Shown piece by piece: positions 1 through 5,266 of a DNA stretch of 27,342 nt; position 1 is the first letter of the stretch, and each line of letters opens with the position of its first letter. A program made the translations under genes and the position numbers. Source of the stretch: Bilophila wadsworthia ATCC 49260 (GTDB taxonomy: Bacteria > Desulfobacterota > Desulfovibrionia > Desulfovibrionales > Desulfovibrionaceae). The stretch is taken from contig NZ_JNJP01000053.1 of the NCBI RefSeq assembly GCF_000701705.1, positions 1-27,342 on the forward strand. The letters are read 5' to 3'. Below the pieces are notes generated by a model. The model was not told the origin of the DNA. It saw nothing but the letters and a program-made list of their open reading frames with translations, and ran no database searches.

Positions 1-240
1 CACATGTTACTGTCGATTCCACCTAAATATGGGGTGGCAGAAGTAGTGGGCTATTTAAAAGGAAAAAGCGCTATTGAGATAGCGAAACATTTTGAAAAAG
101 TTTGTAAAATAACAGGAGCGAGTTTCTGGGCGAGAGGATATTTTGTAAGCACGGTAGGAGTAGGAGAACGGGAAATTCGGCTCTACATAGGGAACCAGGA
201 AAAAGAAGACAGGAAGGTGGAGCAGCTTAAGCTGCTGTAA
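1..240 (+). mobile_element. tnpA: IS200/IS605-family transposase TnpA, 5'-truncated by window edge
   Basis: This is the C-terminal part of a Y1-type single-strand DNA transposase. The reading frame is open from base 1, so the gene starts upstream of the window. The visible part begins H-M-L-L-S-I-P-P-K-Y, the segment just after the HUH metal-binding strand. It continues with G-K-S-A, F-W-A-R-G-Y-F-V-S-T-V-G and I-R-L-Y-I-G-N-Q-E-K-E-D. In the family, the Tyr of this last helix is the nucleophile that joins to DNA. The protein ends after K-L-L at a TAA at 238-240, the normal length for the family's C-terminus. No TnpB follows, so this looks like an IS200-type single-gene element. Its hairpin-rich right end lies immediately downstream. 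Whether it is intact cannot be judged because the left end is missing. Confidence 0.9.
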
Positions 241-316
241 TTCGCCGTAGGCGAATAGCAAAAACCGCTTTGAGCGGTTACCGCGTTTCAAGCCCCCGGC
301 TTTGCCGGGGGTTTTG
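241..316 (+). repeat. Right-end hairpins of the IS200-like element / tnpA terminator
   Basis: Three perfect stem-loops follow the tnpA stop codon in tandem: TTCGCC-gta-GGCGAA (241-255), AACCGCT-ttg-AGCGGTT (263-279) and CCCCCGGC-ttt-GCCGGGGG (293-311). The third is followed by GTTTTG. In IS200/IS605 elements TnpA recognises subterminal imperfect hairpins rather than terminal inverted repeats, so one of these, probably the last, is likely the right-end structure. It would also act as a rho-independent terminator. The cleavage site cannot be fixed without the left end. Confidence 0.6.
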
Positions 317-343
317 ACAGTCTTGGGAAGAAGAGGGGTGGGT

Positions 344-395
344 TTGGGAGGGGAGGAGAAACCTTTCTGCAGAAAGGTTTCTCCTCCCCTCCCAA
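344..395. terminator. 26-bp perfect polypurine/polypyrimidine palindrome, bidirectional terminator
   Basis: The left arm 344-369 and right arm 370-395 are exact reverse complements with CTGCAG at the centre. The arm begins TTGGGAGGGGAGGAG and ends AACCTTTCTG. It lies between tnpA (+) and the convergent dehydrogenase gene (-), 30 bases past the latter's stop codon. It resembles the palindromes at 22587-22626 and 27278-27331. Its position suggests transcription termination for both genes, although there is no clean U-tract. Confidence 0.65.
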
Positions 396-424
396 TCTTC
401 CTCTCCCCGCCCTGCCCTCTTCTC

Positions 425-1141
425 CTACAGCTTCAAACGCTTCGCCACACACTCCGGCAGGGCGCGGTACAGCGCGAGAAGGGGCCGCCACCAGCCGGGA
501 GTATAGAGCACATCCCGGCCTGTACGGACGGCACGGAGGATGTCACGGGCGACGAGTTCGGGCGAGGCTACGATACAGGAGGGAAGACGCCGCCCGGCGA
601 TCATTCCGGTGGCAACGTACCCCGGTTTGACCGTCAGGACGCGAACCCCGGAATTCCAAAGCCGCGCCCGCAGGCCGGAAAGAAACGCCGAGAAACCCGC
701 CTTCGCCGAACCGTAGGCGTAGTTCGAAGCCCTTCCGCGATCCCCCGCCACCGAACTCAGCCCGATGAGCAGGCCGGAACCGCGCGCTTCGAAAGCCTCC
801 GCCGCCTGCAGAAGCACGGGAATCAACCCAGTGAAATTACATTCTATTACCTGGAGTGCCGCCTTGGGGTCCCGGCACGCGCAATCCTGATCCCCGAGCA
901 ACCCCACAGCGCACAACACCGCATCCGGGCAGGATGGCAAAAGCCCCCACAAGGCGGAACGCGAAGCCGGATCGAGCGCGTCGAACGGAAAGATCGACGC
1001 CCCACCGCAGTCATCCGCAACTTCCTGAAGACGCTGGATATCCCTTCCGGCAAGCTGCAATGTCCAACCGGAACCCGCAAACGCCCGGGCTGTAGCCCGG
1101 GCTATGCCAGAGGTCGCCCCCAACACGAGCATCGTCGGCAT
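425..1141 (-). CDS. SDR-family NAD(P)-dependent oxidoreductase
   Basis: This is a 238-residue classical short-chain dehydrogenase/reductase, about the usual family length. The N-terminus carries the Rossmann glycine motif G-A-T-S-G-I-A (residues 8-14). A Ser near 130 and Y143-G-S-A-K147 form the catalytic Ser/Tyr/Lys set, and V-K-P-G-Y-V-A-T follows as expected for the substrate loop. It is probably cytosolic, oxidising or reducing a hydroxyl/keto group. The pattern is reminiscent of DprE2/DltE-type sugar or lipid-linked SDRs, but no oxidase partner is adjacent, so the substrate is unknown. The start is ATG at 1141 with GAGG (bases 1145-1148, complement) five bases upstream. It is divergent from the micropeptide array and convergent with the IS element. 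Confidence 0.88.
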   Translation of the reverse strand: MPTMLVLGATSGIARATARAFAGSGWTLQLAGRDIQRLQEVADDCGGASIFPFDALDPASRSALWGLLPSCPDAVLCAVGLLGDQDCACRDPKAALQVIECNFTGLIPVLLQAAEAFEARGSGLLIGLSSVAGDRGRASNYAYGSAKAGFSAFLSGLRARLWNSGVRVLTVKPGYVATGMIAGRRLPSCIVASPELVARDILRAVRTGRDVLYTPGWWRPLLALYRALPECVAKRLKL

Positions 1142-1177
1142 ATGGCCTCACATATCAATGATTACAGTATATTAAAG

Positions 1178-1206
1178 ATTATAAGGTTTGGACGGTGGAT
1201 TGATAA
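1178..1206 (-). promoter_or_regulatory. Sigma70-like promoter for the SDR gene
   Basis: Read on the minus strand, TTATCA (1206-1201) is followed after exactly 17 bases by TATAAT (1183-1178), about 37 bases before the SDR start codon. The -10 is perfect and the -35 matches 4 of 6. Confidence 0.6.
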
Positions 1207-1228
1207 CTTCTCATTGTCAATCCAATCT

Positions 1229-1243
1229 GATTTATCCGTTTGT
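1229..1243 (+). promoter_or_regulatory. Shared box GATTTATCCGTTTGT, copy 1 (upstream of micropeptide array)
   Basis: This 15-base sequence recurs without mismatch at 2146-2160 upstream of the exporter gene. It lies 65 bases before the first micro-gene; the other copy lies 74 bases before its gene. An exact 15-mer at matching distances from two start codons suggests a common operator or promoter element. The neighbouring LysR regulator is a natural candidate to bind it, which is inference. Confidence 0.6.
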
Positions 1244-1308
1244 ATCTGAACAGCAGGGAGTGGTAAACGTACATTCAACGAACAACAACTCTTCTTTGGA
1301 GGTTCATC

Positions 1309-1398
1309 ATGGATATGCAGTCCAAGCTCATTCTCCTCACGGTCGCCTTCGTTCTCGTCGGTCTGGTTCGTGGTTATTGTGCCATGAAGGAAATGTAA
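1309..1398 (+). CDS. Micropeptide 1 of array: single-helix membrane peptide, 29 aa
   Basis: ATG at 1309 is preceded by a strong GGAGG (1298-1302) at six bases, and TAA is at 1396-1398. The peptide starts M-D-M-Q-S-K. It has an uninterrupted hydrophobic stretch at residues 7-20, then R-G-Y-C24 and the tail A-M-K-E-M. It shares Q4-S5 with all five paralogues downstream, the tail A-M-K-E-M with peptide 2, and the 29-residue length and Y-C-x-x-K-E pattern with peptide 6. It should sit in the inner membrane. I know of no family for it. It is far below usual gene-calling cutoffs, so it is probably missed in standard annotation. Confidence 0.82.
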   Translation: MDMQSKLILLTVAFVLVGLVRGYCAMKEM

Positions 1399-1432
1399 AA
1401 ACTTTCACAAATAAATGGTACGGAGAACAGAC

Positions 1433-1516
1433 ATGCTTTCCCAGTCCTCCTTGATTATTTTCAACGTCGCATTGATCCTTACTTGTAGTCTCCTTCACGC
1501 CATGAAGGAAATGTAA
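1433..1516 (+). CDS. Micropeptide 2 of array: single-helix membrane peptide, 27 aa
   Basis: ATG at 1433 is preceded by CGGAGA (1421-1426), with a 34-base gap after peptide 1. The peptide starts M-L-S-Q-S-S, is hydrophobic at 7-21, has L-T-C18-S near the end of the helix, and ends H-A-M-K-E-M. The last five residues equal those of peptide 1. I-L-T-C-S resembles a lipobox, but there is no Lys or Arg before the hydrophobic segment. The function is unknown. Confidence 0.82.
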   Translation: MLSQSSLIIFNVALILTCSLLHAMKEM

Positions 1517-1550
1517 AAGAAAATATCAACCAGACAGAAGGAACGCAGCT

Positions 1551-1634
1551 ATGTTTGTACAGTCCGCCATCGTCATGCTCACCGTCGCCGTATTGCTTTC
1601 GTGCAGCCTCTACAAAACCATGCGCGATATGTAA
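1551..1634 (+). CDS. Micropeptide 3 of array: single-helix membrane peptide, 27 aa
   Basis: ATG at 1551 has AAGGA (1538-1542) eight bases upstream, with a 34-base gap after peptide 2. The peptide starts M-F-V-Q-S-A, continues with an aliphatic helix, has L-L-S-C18-S (a good lipobox match) and ends K-T-M-R-D-M. The length equals peptides 2, 4 and 5, and the Cys is at the same position 18. The function is unknown. Confidence 0.82.
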   Translation: MFVQSAIVMLTVAVLLSCSLYKTMRDM

Positions 1635-1676
1635 GGCAAGACAACAATACATCGCAATCCGCCCGGGAGGCCCATC

Positions 1677-1760
1677 ATGATCGCTCAGTCCGCCCTTGTT
1701 CTTCTCGTCACGGCCGTCATCCTTGCCTGTTCCGTCATTCGCTCCGTGCGGGGCAACTAA
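1677..1760 (+). CDS. Micropeptide 4 of array: single-helix membrane peptide, 27 aa
   Basis: ATG at 1677 has GGGAGG (1665-1670) six bases upstream, with a 42-base gap after peptide 3. The peptide starts M-I-A-Q-S-A, continues with an aliphatic helix, has I-L-A-C18-S and ends R-S-V-R-G-N. The tail is basic, with two Arg and no acidic residue. The function is unknown. Confidence 0.82.
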   Translation: MIAQSALVLLVTAVILACSVIRSVRGN

Positions 1761-1778
1761 CCGTTAAAGGAACCGCCC

Positions 1779-1862
1779 GTGTTCAGCCAGTCTCTTTTCG
1801 TCCTCCTTGTTACAACCCTCTTCTTCGCGTGCAACATAGCCCGTGCCATCCAGACCAACTAA
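1779..1862 (+). CDS. Micropeptide 5 of array: single-helix membrane peptide, 27 aa, GTG start
   Basis: The start is GTG at 1779, with AAAGGA (1766-1771) seven bases upstream and an 18-base gap after peptide 4. The peptide reads (M)-F-S-Q-S-L, then a hydrophobic helix, F-F-A-C18-N, and ends R-A-I-Q-T-N. GTG is supported because it puts Q4, S5 and C18 at the same positions as in peptides 2-4. The function is unknown. Confidence 0.78.
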   Translation: MFSQSLFVLLVTTLFFACNIARAIQTN

Positions 1863-1876
1863 CACCCGGAGTTATC

Positions 1877-1966
1877 ATGAACATGCAGTCCCTCTTCACC
1901 TTACTCCCCTTCATCGTTCTGGCCATAGGCATTACCCGCGTCTACTGTACCATTAAGGAGATCTAA
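1877..1966 (+). CDS. Micropeptide 6 of array: single-helix membrane peptide, 29 aa
   Basis: ATG at 1877 has CGGAG (1868-1872) four to five bases upstream, with a 14-base gap after peptide 5. The peptide starts M-N-M-Q-S-L, has a hydrophobic helix containing one Pro, then T-R-V-Y-C24, and ends T-I-K-E-I. It pairs with peptide 1 in length (29), the M-x-M-Q-S start and the Y-C-x-[MI]-K-E-[MI] tail, so the array is bracketed by two alike members. A rho-independent terminator follows 34 bases later. The function is unknown. Confidence 0.82.
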   Translation: MNMQSLFTLLPFIVLAIGITRVYCTIKEI

Positions 1967-2000
1967 TGTATCGAACGACAAAAACGCTACTACGGCACTA

Positions 2001-2030
2001 AAAGGCTGTCCGAAAGGACGGCCTTTTTTT
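2001..2030 (+). terminator. Rho-independent terminator of the micropeptide operon
   Basis: The stem AAAGGCTGTCC, loop GAAA and stem GGACGGCCTTT contain one G:U pair and are followed by a run of T. It closes the array and separates it from the exporter gene, which therefore has its own promoter. Confidence 0.88.
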
Positions 2031-2145
2031 GTGCCGTTTCGTGTGGCGGGGATTCAGGAATTCTTTTCCCATTTTGTGACGCATATCACAGATAAATCAA
2101 TGCTCTCGATGAGATACTGAACAGTTTCGTTTATTGAACCGATAC

Positions 2146-2160
2146 GATTTATCCGTTTGT
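2146..2160 (+). promoter_or_regulatory. Shared box GATTTATCCGTTTGT, copy 2 (upstream of exporter gene)
   Basis: This is an exact copy of 1229-1243, 74 bases before the exporter ATG. A TTGAAC at 2134-2139 could be a -35 element with the box covering the spacer, but no good -10 is evident. Co-regulation with the micropeptide array is the simplest reading. Confidence 0.55.
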
Positions 2161-2234
2161 TTTCCGGCTCGGGATGATGCTAGACAGACAATACAAAGTC
2201 CGCACTTCATCCACAAACCGCGAGGAGTTCCCCC

Positions 2235-3305
2235 ATGCAGTCGGAAAAAGCCATTGGAAACGGATACCATCTGCAGCTCATGAACGGCGTCCTGTTTGTC
2301 ATCTTGTTCGCCAGCGCCGCCTATCAGCTTTCGCAGTGGCATTACATTTCTCTTTTGGGCATCAGTCCGCTCATCGTGGGCATCGTGCTCGGCATGATTT
2401 ACGGCAATACGCTCCGGCTGCATCTTCCGGTCTACTGGTTGCCCGGCATCTTGTTCTCTTCCAAAGTATTGCTGCGCGTCGCCATTGTCCTCTACGGTTT
2501 CCGCCTCACCTTTCAGGATCTCCTGCTCGTCGGTTTCAACGGGCTGGCGATCAGCTCCATCATGCTGACAAGCACGTTTATCGGCGGAACCTGGCTCGGG
2601 ATCAAGGTCTTCGGCCTGCCCCGCCGCCTTGCCTTGCTCACCGCCGCCGGGAGCTCCGTTTGCGGGGCCGCCGCCGTACTCGCCACCGAACCCGTGGTTA
2701 AGGGCGAATCCTACGAAAGCAGCATCGCCGTGGGCACGGTCGTGGTTTTCGGCACCATCGCCATGTTCGTCTATCCCTTCCTGTACAGCCACGGCTTCCT
2801 CGACATGAGCGAAAAGGCTTATGGCATGTTCGTGGGCGGAACCCTGCATGAGGTCGCGCACGCCGTAGCCGCCGGACAGGCCATTTCCATTGATGCGGGC
2901 AACACCGCCGTCATCGTCAAGATGCTCCGCGTGATCATGATCGCTCCCCTGCTCATCTGCCTCGGCTTCTGGCTGAACCGCTTCCCCGAAAAGACGGAAG
3001 AGGAAAGCCGCGTGCCTTCCTACGGCACCTATAATTTCAGCAGCTTCCCGTGGTTCGCCGTCCTGTTCATCGCGTGCATCGGCATCAACTCGCTCGGCAT
3101 CATCCCCAAGCAGGCCGTCAGCGTCATCAATTCGCTGGATATCTTCATGCTCACCATGGCCATGTGCGCCCTCGGCATGGAAACCAGCCTCGAAAAGGTC
3201 CGCATGGTCGGCCCCAAGCCTTTCCTCCTCGCGGGCGTGCTCGCCCTGTGGCTCATCGGCGGCGGCTATTTCGTGACCCGGTTCATCCTCTCCCTCAACT
3301 TCTAG
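2235..3305 (+). CDS. yeiH: YeiH-family putative sulfur-oxyanion (sulfate/sulfite) exporter
   Basis: This 356-residue polytopic inner-membrane protein of the YeiH/UPF0324 'putative sulfate exporter' family has about ten hydrophobic segments (roughly 16-34, 44-60, 69-92, 96-120, 131-150, 164-185, 196-214, 225-247, 271-290, 300-316, 329-352). Family-typical motifs are G-S-S-V-C-G-A-A-A-V (139-148) and G-T-L-H-E-V-A-H-A-V (202-211), both in membrane segments. The start at 2235 has GAGGAG eight bases upstream. The family is thought to move sulfate or sulfite, but the substrate is not firmly established. It stands between the micropeptide array and a YeiE-type LysR gene, and yeiH and yeiE are also neighbours in enterobacteria. 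Its own N-terminus begins M-Q-S, like residues 3-5 of peptides 1 and 6, which may be chance. Confidence 0.88.
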   Translation: MQSEKAIGNGYHLQLMNGVLFVILFASAAYQLSQWHYISLLGISPLIVGIVLGMIYGNTLRLHLPVYWLPGILFSSKVLLRVAIVLYGFRLTFQDLLLVGFNGLAISSIMLTSTFIGGTWLGIKVFGLPRRLALLTAAGSSVCGAAAVLATEPVVKGESYESSIAVGTVVVFGTIAMFVYPFLYSHGFLDMSEKAYGMFVGGTLHEVAHAVAAGQAISIDAGNTAVIVKMLRVIMIAPLLICLGFWLNRFPEKTEEESRVPSYGTYNFSSFPWFAVLFIACIGINSLGIIPKQAVSVINSLDIFMLTMAMCALGMETSLEKVRMVGPKPFLLAGVLALWLIGGGYFVTRFILSLNF

Positions 3306-3332
3306 CGCGGACGGGCAAAGTATCAGATTTTG

Positions 3333-3369
3333 GGGGAAGCGTTCATTGAAACGTTTCCCCTCCCCTTTT
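3333..3369 (+). terminator. Terminator after the exporter gene
   Basis: The stem GGGGAAGCGTT (3333-3343) pairs with AACGTTTCCCC (3350-3360) with one G:U pair, followed by TCCCCTTTT. It lies 28 bases after the stop codon. Confidence 0.65.
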
Positions 3370-3426
3370 CAGAACCTTTGCGGCCCCTCTTCCCGAACGC
3401 GTTACCCTCCATACAGAGTTTCCCAT

Positions 3427-3457
3427 AAAAGACAGGAATGCCCCTCCTGTCTTTTTT
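3427..3457. terminator. Second strong stem-loop with T-tract downstream of the exporter gene
   Basis: AAAAGACAGGA (3427-3437) pairs perfectly with TCCTGTCTTTT (3445-3455), flanked by A on the left and T on the right, so it could terminate in either direction. It is probably a backup terminator insulating the regulator gene. Confidence 0.7.
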
Positions 3458-3590
3458 CTTTGCAGCACGGAGCCTGACTTTCCGTACCGGGACGGAGCCG
3501 AATCAAACGAAAGGAGGACGCCGGCGGCGTTCACAAAAGAACGTGCAACAAATGTTGTCCGGGCAACATCCGACAGCACATTCTCGCCGC

Positions 3591-3619
3591 TTGACGAAAA
3601 ACAAATGTGATTTAATGAT
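3591..3619 (+). promoter_or_regulatory. Sigma70-like promoter of the LysR gene
   Basis: TTGACG (3591-3596), a 17-base spacer and AATGAT (3614-3619). It would give a leader of about 225 bases. Just upstream lies the dyad CAACA-aa-TGTTG (3546-3557) with another GCAACATC nearby, a possible operator. Confidence 0.5.
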
Positions 3620-3852
3620 GTTGCATGAACATGTTCCTGAATGAAGCACGGGAGGGCATATACGGGGCTTCTTTCAAGGAGACGTCCAAACACTCCTCAA
3701 CAGCGTAACCCTGCCGAAAAAGGCATGGGAAAAAAGAAACATCTTCCATATGTTGCGGTGCAATCCGGTTGCCGTCTCATAACGGATCCGTTACCACGGA
3801 AGAATGGCGTTGCGGTTTGCCGCAGACAACCGACAGCAGACAGGAGGGGTTC

Positions 3853-4833
3853 ATGACGCTTCGGTATCTGGAAATTTTTTTGGCCTTGGCGAGGACGCCG
3901 AACATGCGGGACGCCGCGGCCAAACTATTCATATCGCAAGCGGCGGTCTCCAGCGCGCTCCGGGATTTCGAAGCTGAACTGGGGGTTTCGCTGTTCGATC
4001 GCATGGGCCGAGGCATCCGGCTCAATGACAAGGGGCGGCTGCTCGAAGAACGGCTGGCCCCGCTGTATAACCAGCTCAAGAATGTGCTCGCGCTGGTGGC
4101 GAGTGACGAACTGGCGGGCAAGATTCGCATCGGCGCATCCACTACGCTGTCCGACTTCGTGCTGCCGCAAGTGCTGTACAATTTCAAGATGCGGCACCAT
4201 CAGGTCGAAATCGAATGTGAGTCGGGGAATACGGCGGATATCGTGCGCCATGTGGAACACGGCCTGCTTGACGTCGGGTTCGTGGAAGGGGACGTCCACA
4301 ACCTCGCCGTGGAAATCACCCCCCTCGCCAAGGAATCCCTCGTGATCGTCACTGCGGACAAGGCATTGGCCGAGGCCGGGCCATATCCCATCGAAGCTCT
4401 GCTCGACCGCCATTGGCTGTTGCGCGAACCGGGATCGGGAACGCGGGAAACGTTTCTGCGCCAGCTTACCCCGCGCGGCCTGCGCCCGCAGATCCTTCTG
4501 GAATTCGAGCACAACGACTCCATCAAGCAGGTTCTCCACAATCCGGGTATGCTCTCCTGCCTCTCCCCGCGCATCGTGCAGCGGGAAGTCCGCGCCGATG
4601 AACTGTTCATCGTCGGCGTGAGCAATGCCCAGTTCGACCGCACCATCTATCGCGTCGAGCACAAGGCCCTCCCCTTTTCCAGCCTCAGGGAGGCGCTCTC
4701 CAAAGAAGTGGAATCCTGTCTTGAGGAAGAGGAACGCCTGTGCCATCTCGTCCTGAAGACCGGCGGGCCTCTTCCGGAACATGAAAAAGAAAGGGCGGCA
4801 CCCCGAAAGGCGGCACAGCACGCTCAAGCGTGA
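3853..4833 (+). CDS. yeiE: LysR-family regulator, YeiE-like
   Basis: This is a 326-residue LysR-type transcription factor. The N-terminal winged helix-turn-helix (residues 1-62) reads M-R-D-A-A-A-K-L-F-I-S-Q-A-A-V-S and ends G-V-S-L-F-D-R. The effector domain starts near residue 92 (I-R-I-G-A-S-T-T-L), with D-V-G-F-V-E-G and L-L-R-E-P-G-S-G-T-R-E. This pattern closely follows Escherichia YeiE, a sulfite-responsive regulator next to yeiH. The start is ATG at 3853 with AGGAGGGG just upstream; a longer frame from a TTG at 3769 lacks a ribosome site and the extra residues look non-coding. It probably acts on the exporter gene and perhaps the micropeptide array through the GATTTATCCGTTTGT boxes (inference). 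Confidence 0.87.
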   Translation: MTLRYLEIFLALARTPNMRDAAAKLFISQAAVSSALRDFEAELGVSLFDRMGRGIRLNDKGRLLEERLAPLYNQLKNVLALVASDELAGKIRIGASTTLSDFVLPQVLYNFKMRHHQVEIECESGNTADIVRHVEHGLLDVGFVEGDVHNLAVEITPLAKESLVIVTADKALAEAGPYPIEALLDRHWLLREPGSGTRETFLRQLTPRGLRPQILLEFEHNDSIKQVLHNPGMLSCLSPRIVQREVRADELFIVGVSNAQFDRTIYRVEHKALPFSSLREALSKEVESCLEEEERLCHLVLKTGGPLPEHEKERAAPRKAAQHAQA

Positions 4834-4994
4834 AGATTTTTTAGGTTCCCCCGGTGTGTGGAATTCCGGATCTGAGTGTGATATAAGAAGCATATTCCGG
4901 ATTCAATCGTAAATACCATGTGCCGCCGGATTCCCTCAGCCTCCTTTTCTGCTATACCGAAACGGCTTTTTTATTTTTTACCGATTAGCAACAT

Positions 4995-5028
4995 AATGGG
5001 CCTCATCCTGATGATGAAGCCCATTTTT
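4995..5028 (+). terminator. Terminator downstream of the LysR gene
   Basis: AATGGGC (4995-5001) pairs with GCCCATT (5019-5025), with an inner TCATC/GATGA helix, followed by TTTTAT. It sits about 160 bases after the LysR stop. I see no gene in the intervening sequence. Confidence 0.7.
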
Positions 5029-5160
5029 ATGATATTTCCTCAGCCTGAGGCGGAAGGCCTCCAGAGCTGCATAACGTTTTTTCCATTTTCAACCGAAACG
5101 GAGCCGACACCCGGATTGGGCGCAGGAAAATCTGGACAAAAACAATGGGCAGACGTTATC

Positions 5161-5189
5161 TTGACAGAAAATACGTTTCTAAAAATCAC
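5161..5189 (+). promoter_or_regulatory. Possible promoter of the membrane diguanylate cyclase gene
   Basis: A perfect TTGACA (5161-5166) is followed after 17 bases by AATCAC, a weak -10, giving a leader of about 70 bases. The rest of the 4834-5266 gap holds only the terminator at 4995. Confidence 0.35.
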
Positions 5190-5266
5190 TTGTCGATAGG
5201 GGGATAGACCACAAAAAAATTTTCGTGCCCTGAACGCTTTTTTTTGAATTCCCCGAAAGGATACAT

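Noticed and set aside
302..1249. Long plus-strand open frame across the dehydrogenase gene
   Set aside because: It is antisense to a clear SDR gene with all motifs. It lacks a ribosome site, has an unnatural Arg/Pro-rich composition and runs through the terminator palindrome.
1966..2001. Seventh micropeptide (11 codons) overlapping the stop of peptide 6
   Set aside because: It has no Q-S motif, hydrophobic helix or Cys, and it ends at the terminator stem.
2206..2218. DnaA-box-like sequence TTCATCCACA near the exporter gene
   Set aside because: It is a single imperfect copy with no cluster, next to an ordinary gene start.
3641..3856. 71-codon frame ending in ATGA overlap with the LysR start
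   Set aside because: The overlap would allow coupling, but there is no ribosome site and the Arg/Lys-rich composition is typical of chance frames in a leader.
4918..5199. 93-codon frame between the LysR and cyclase genes
   Set aside because: It has no ribosome site and runs through a clear terminator stem-loop.
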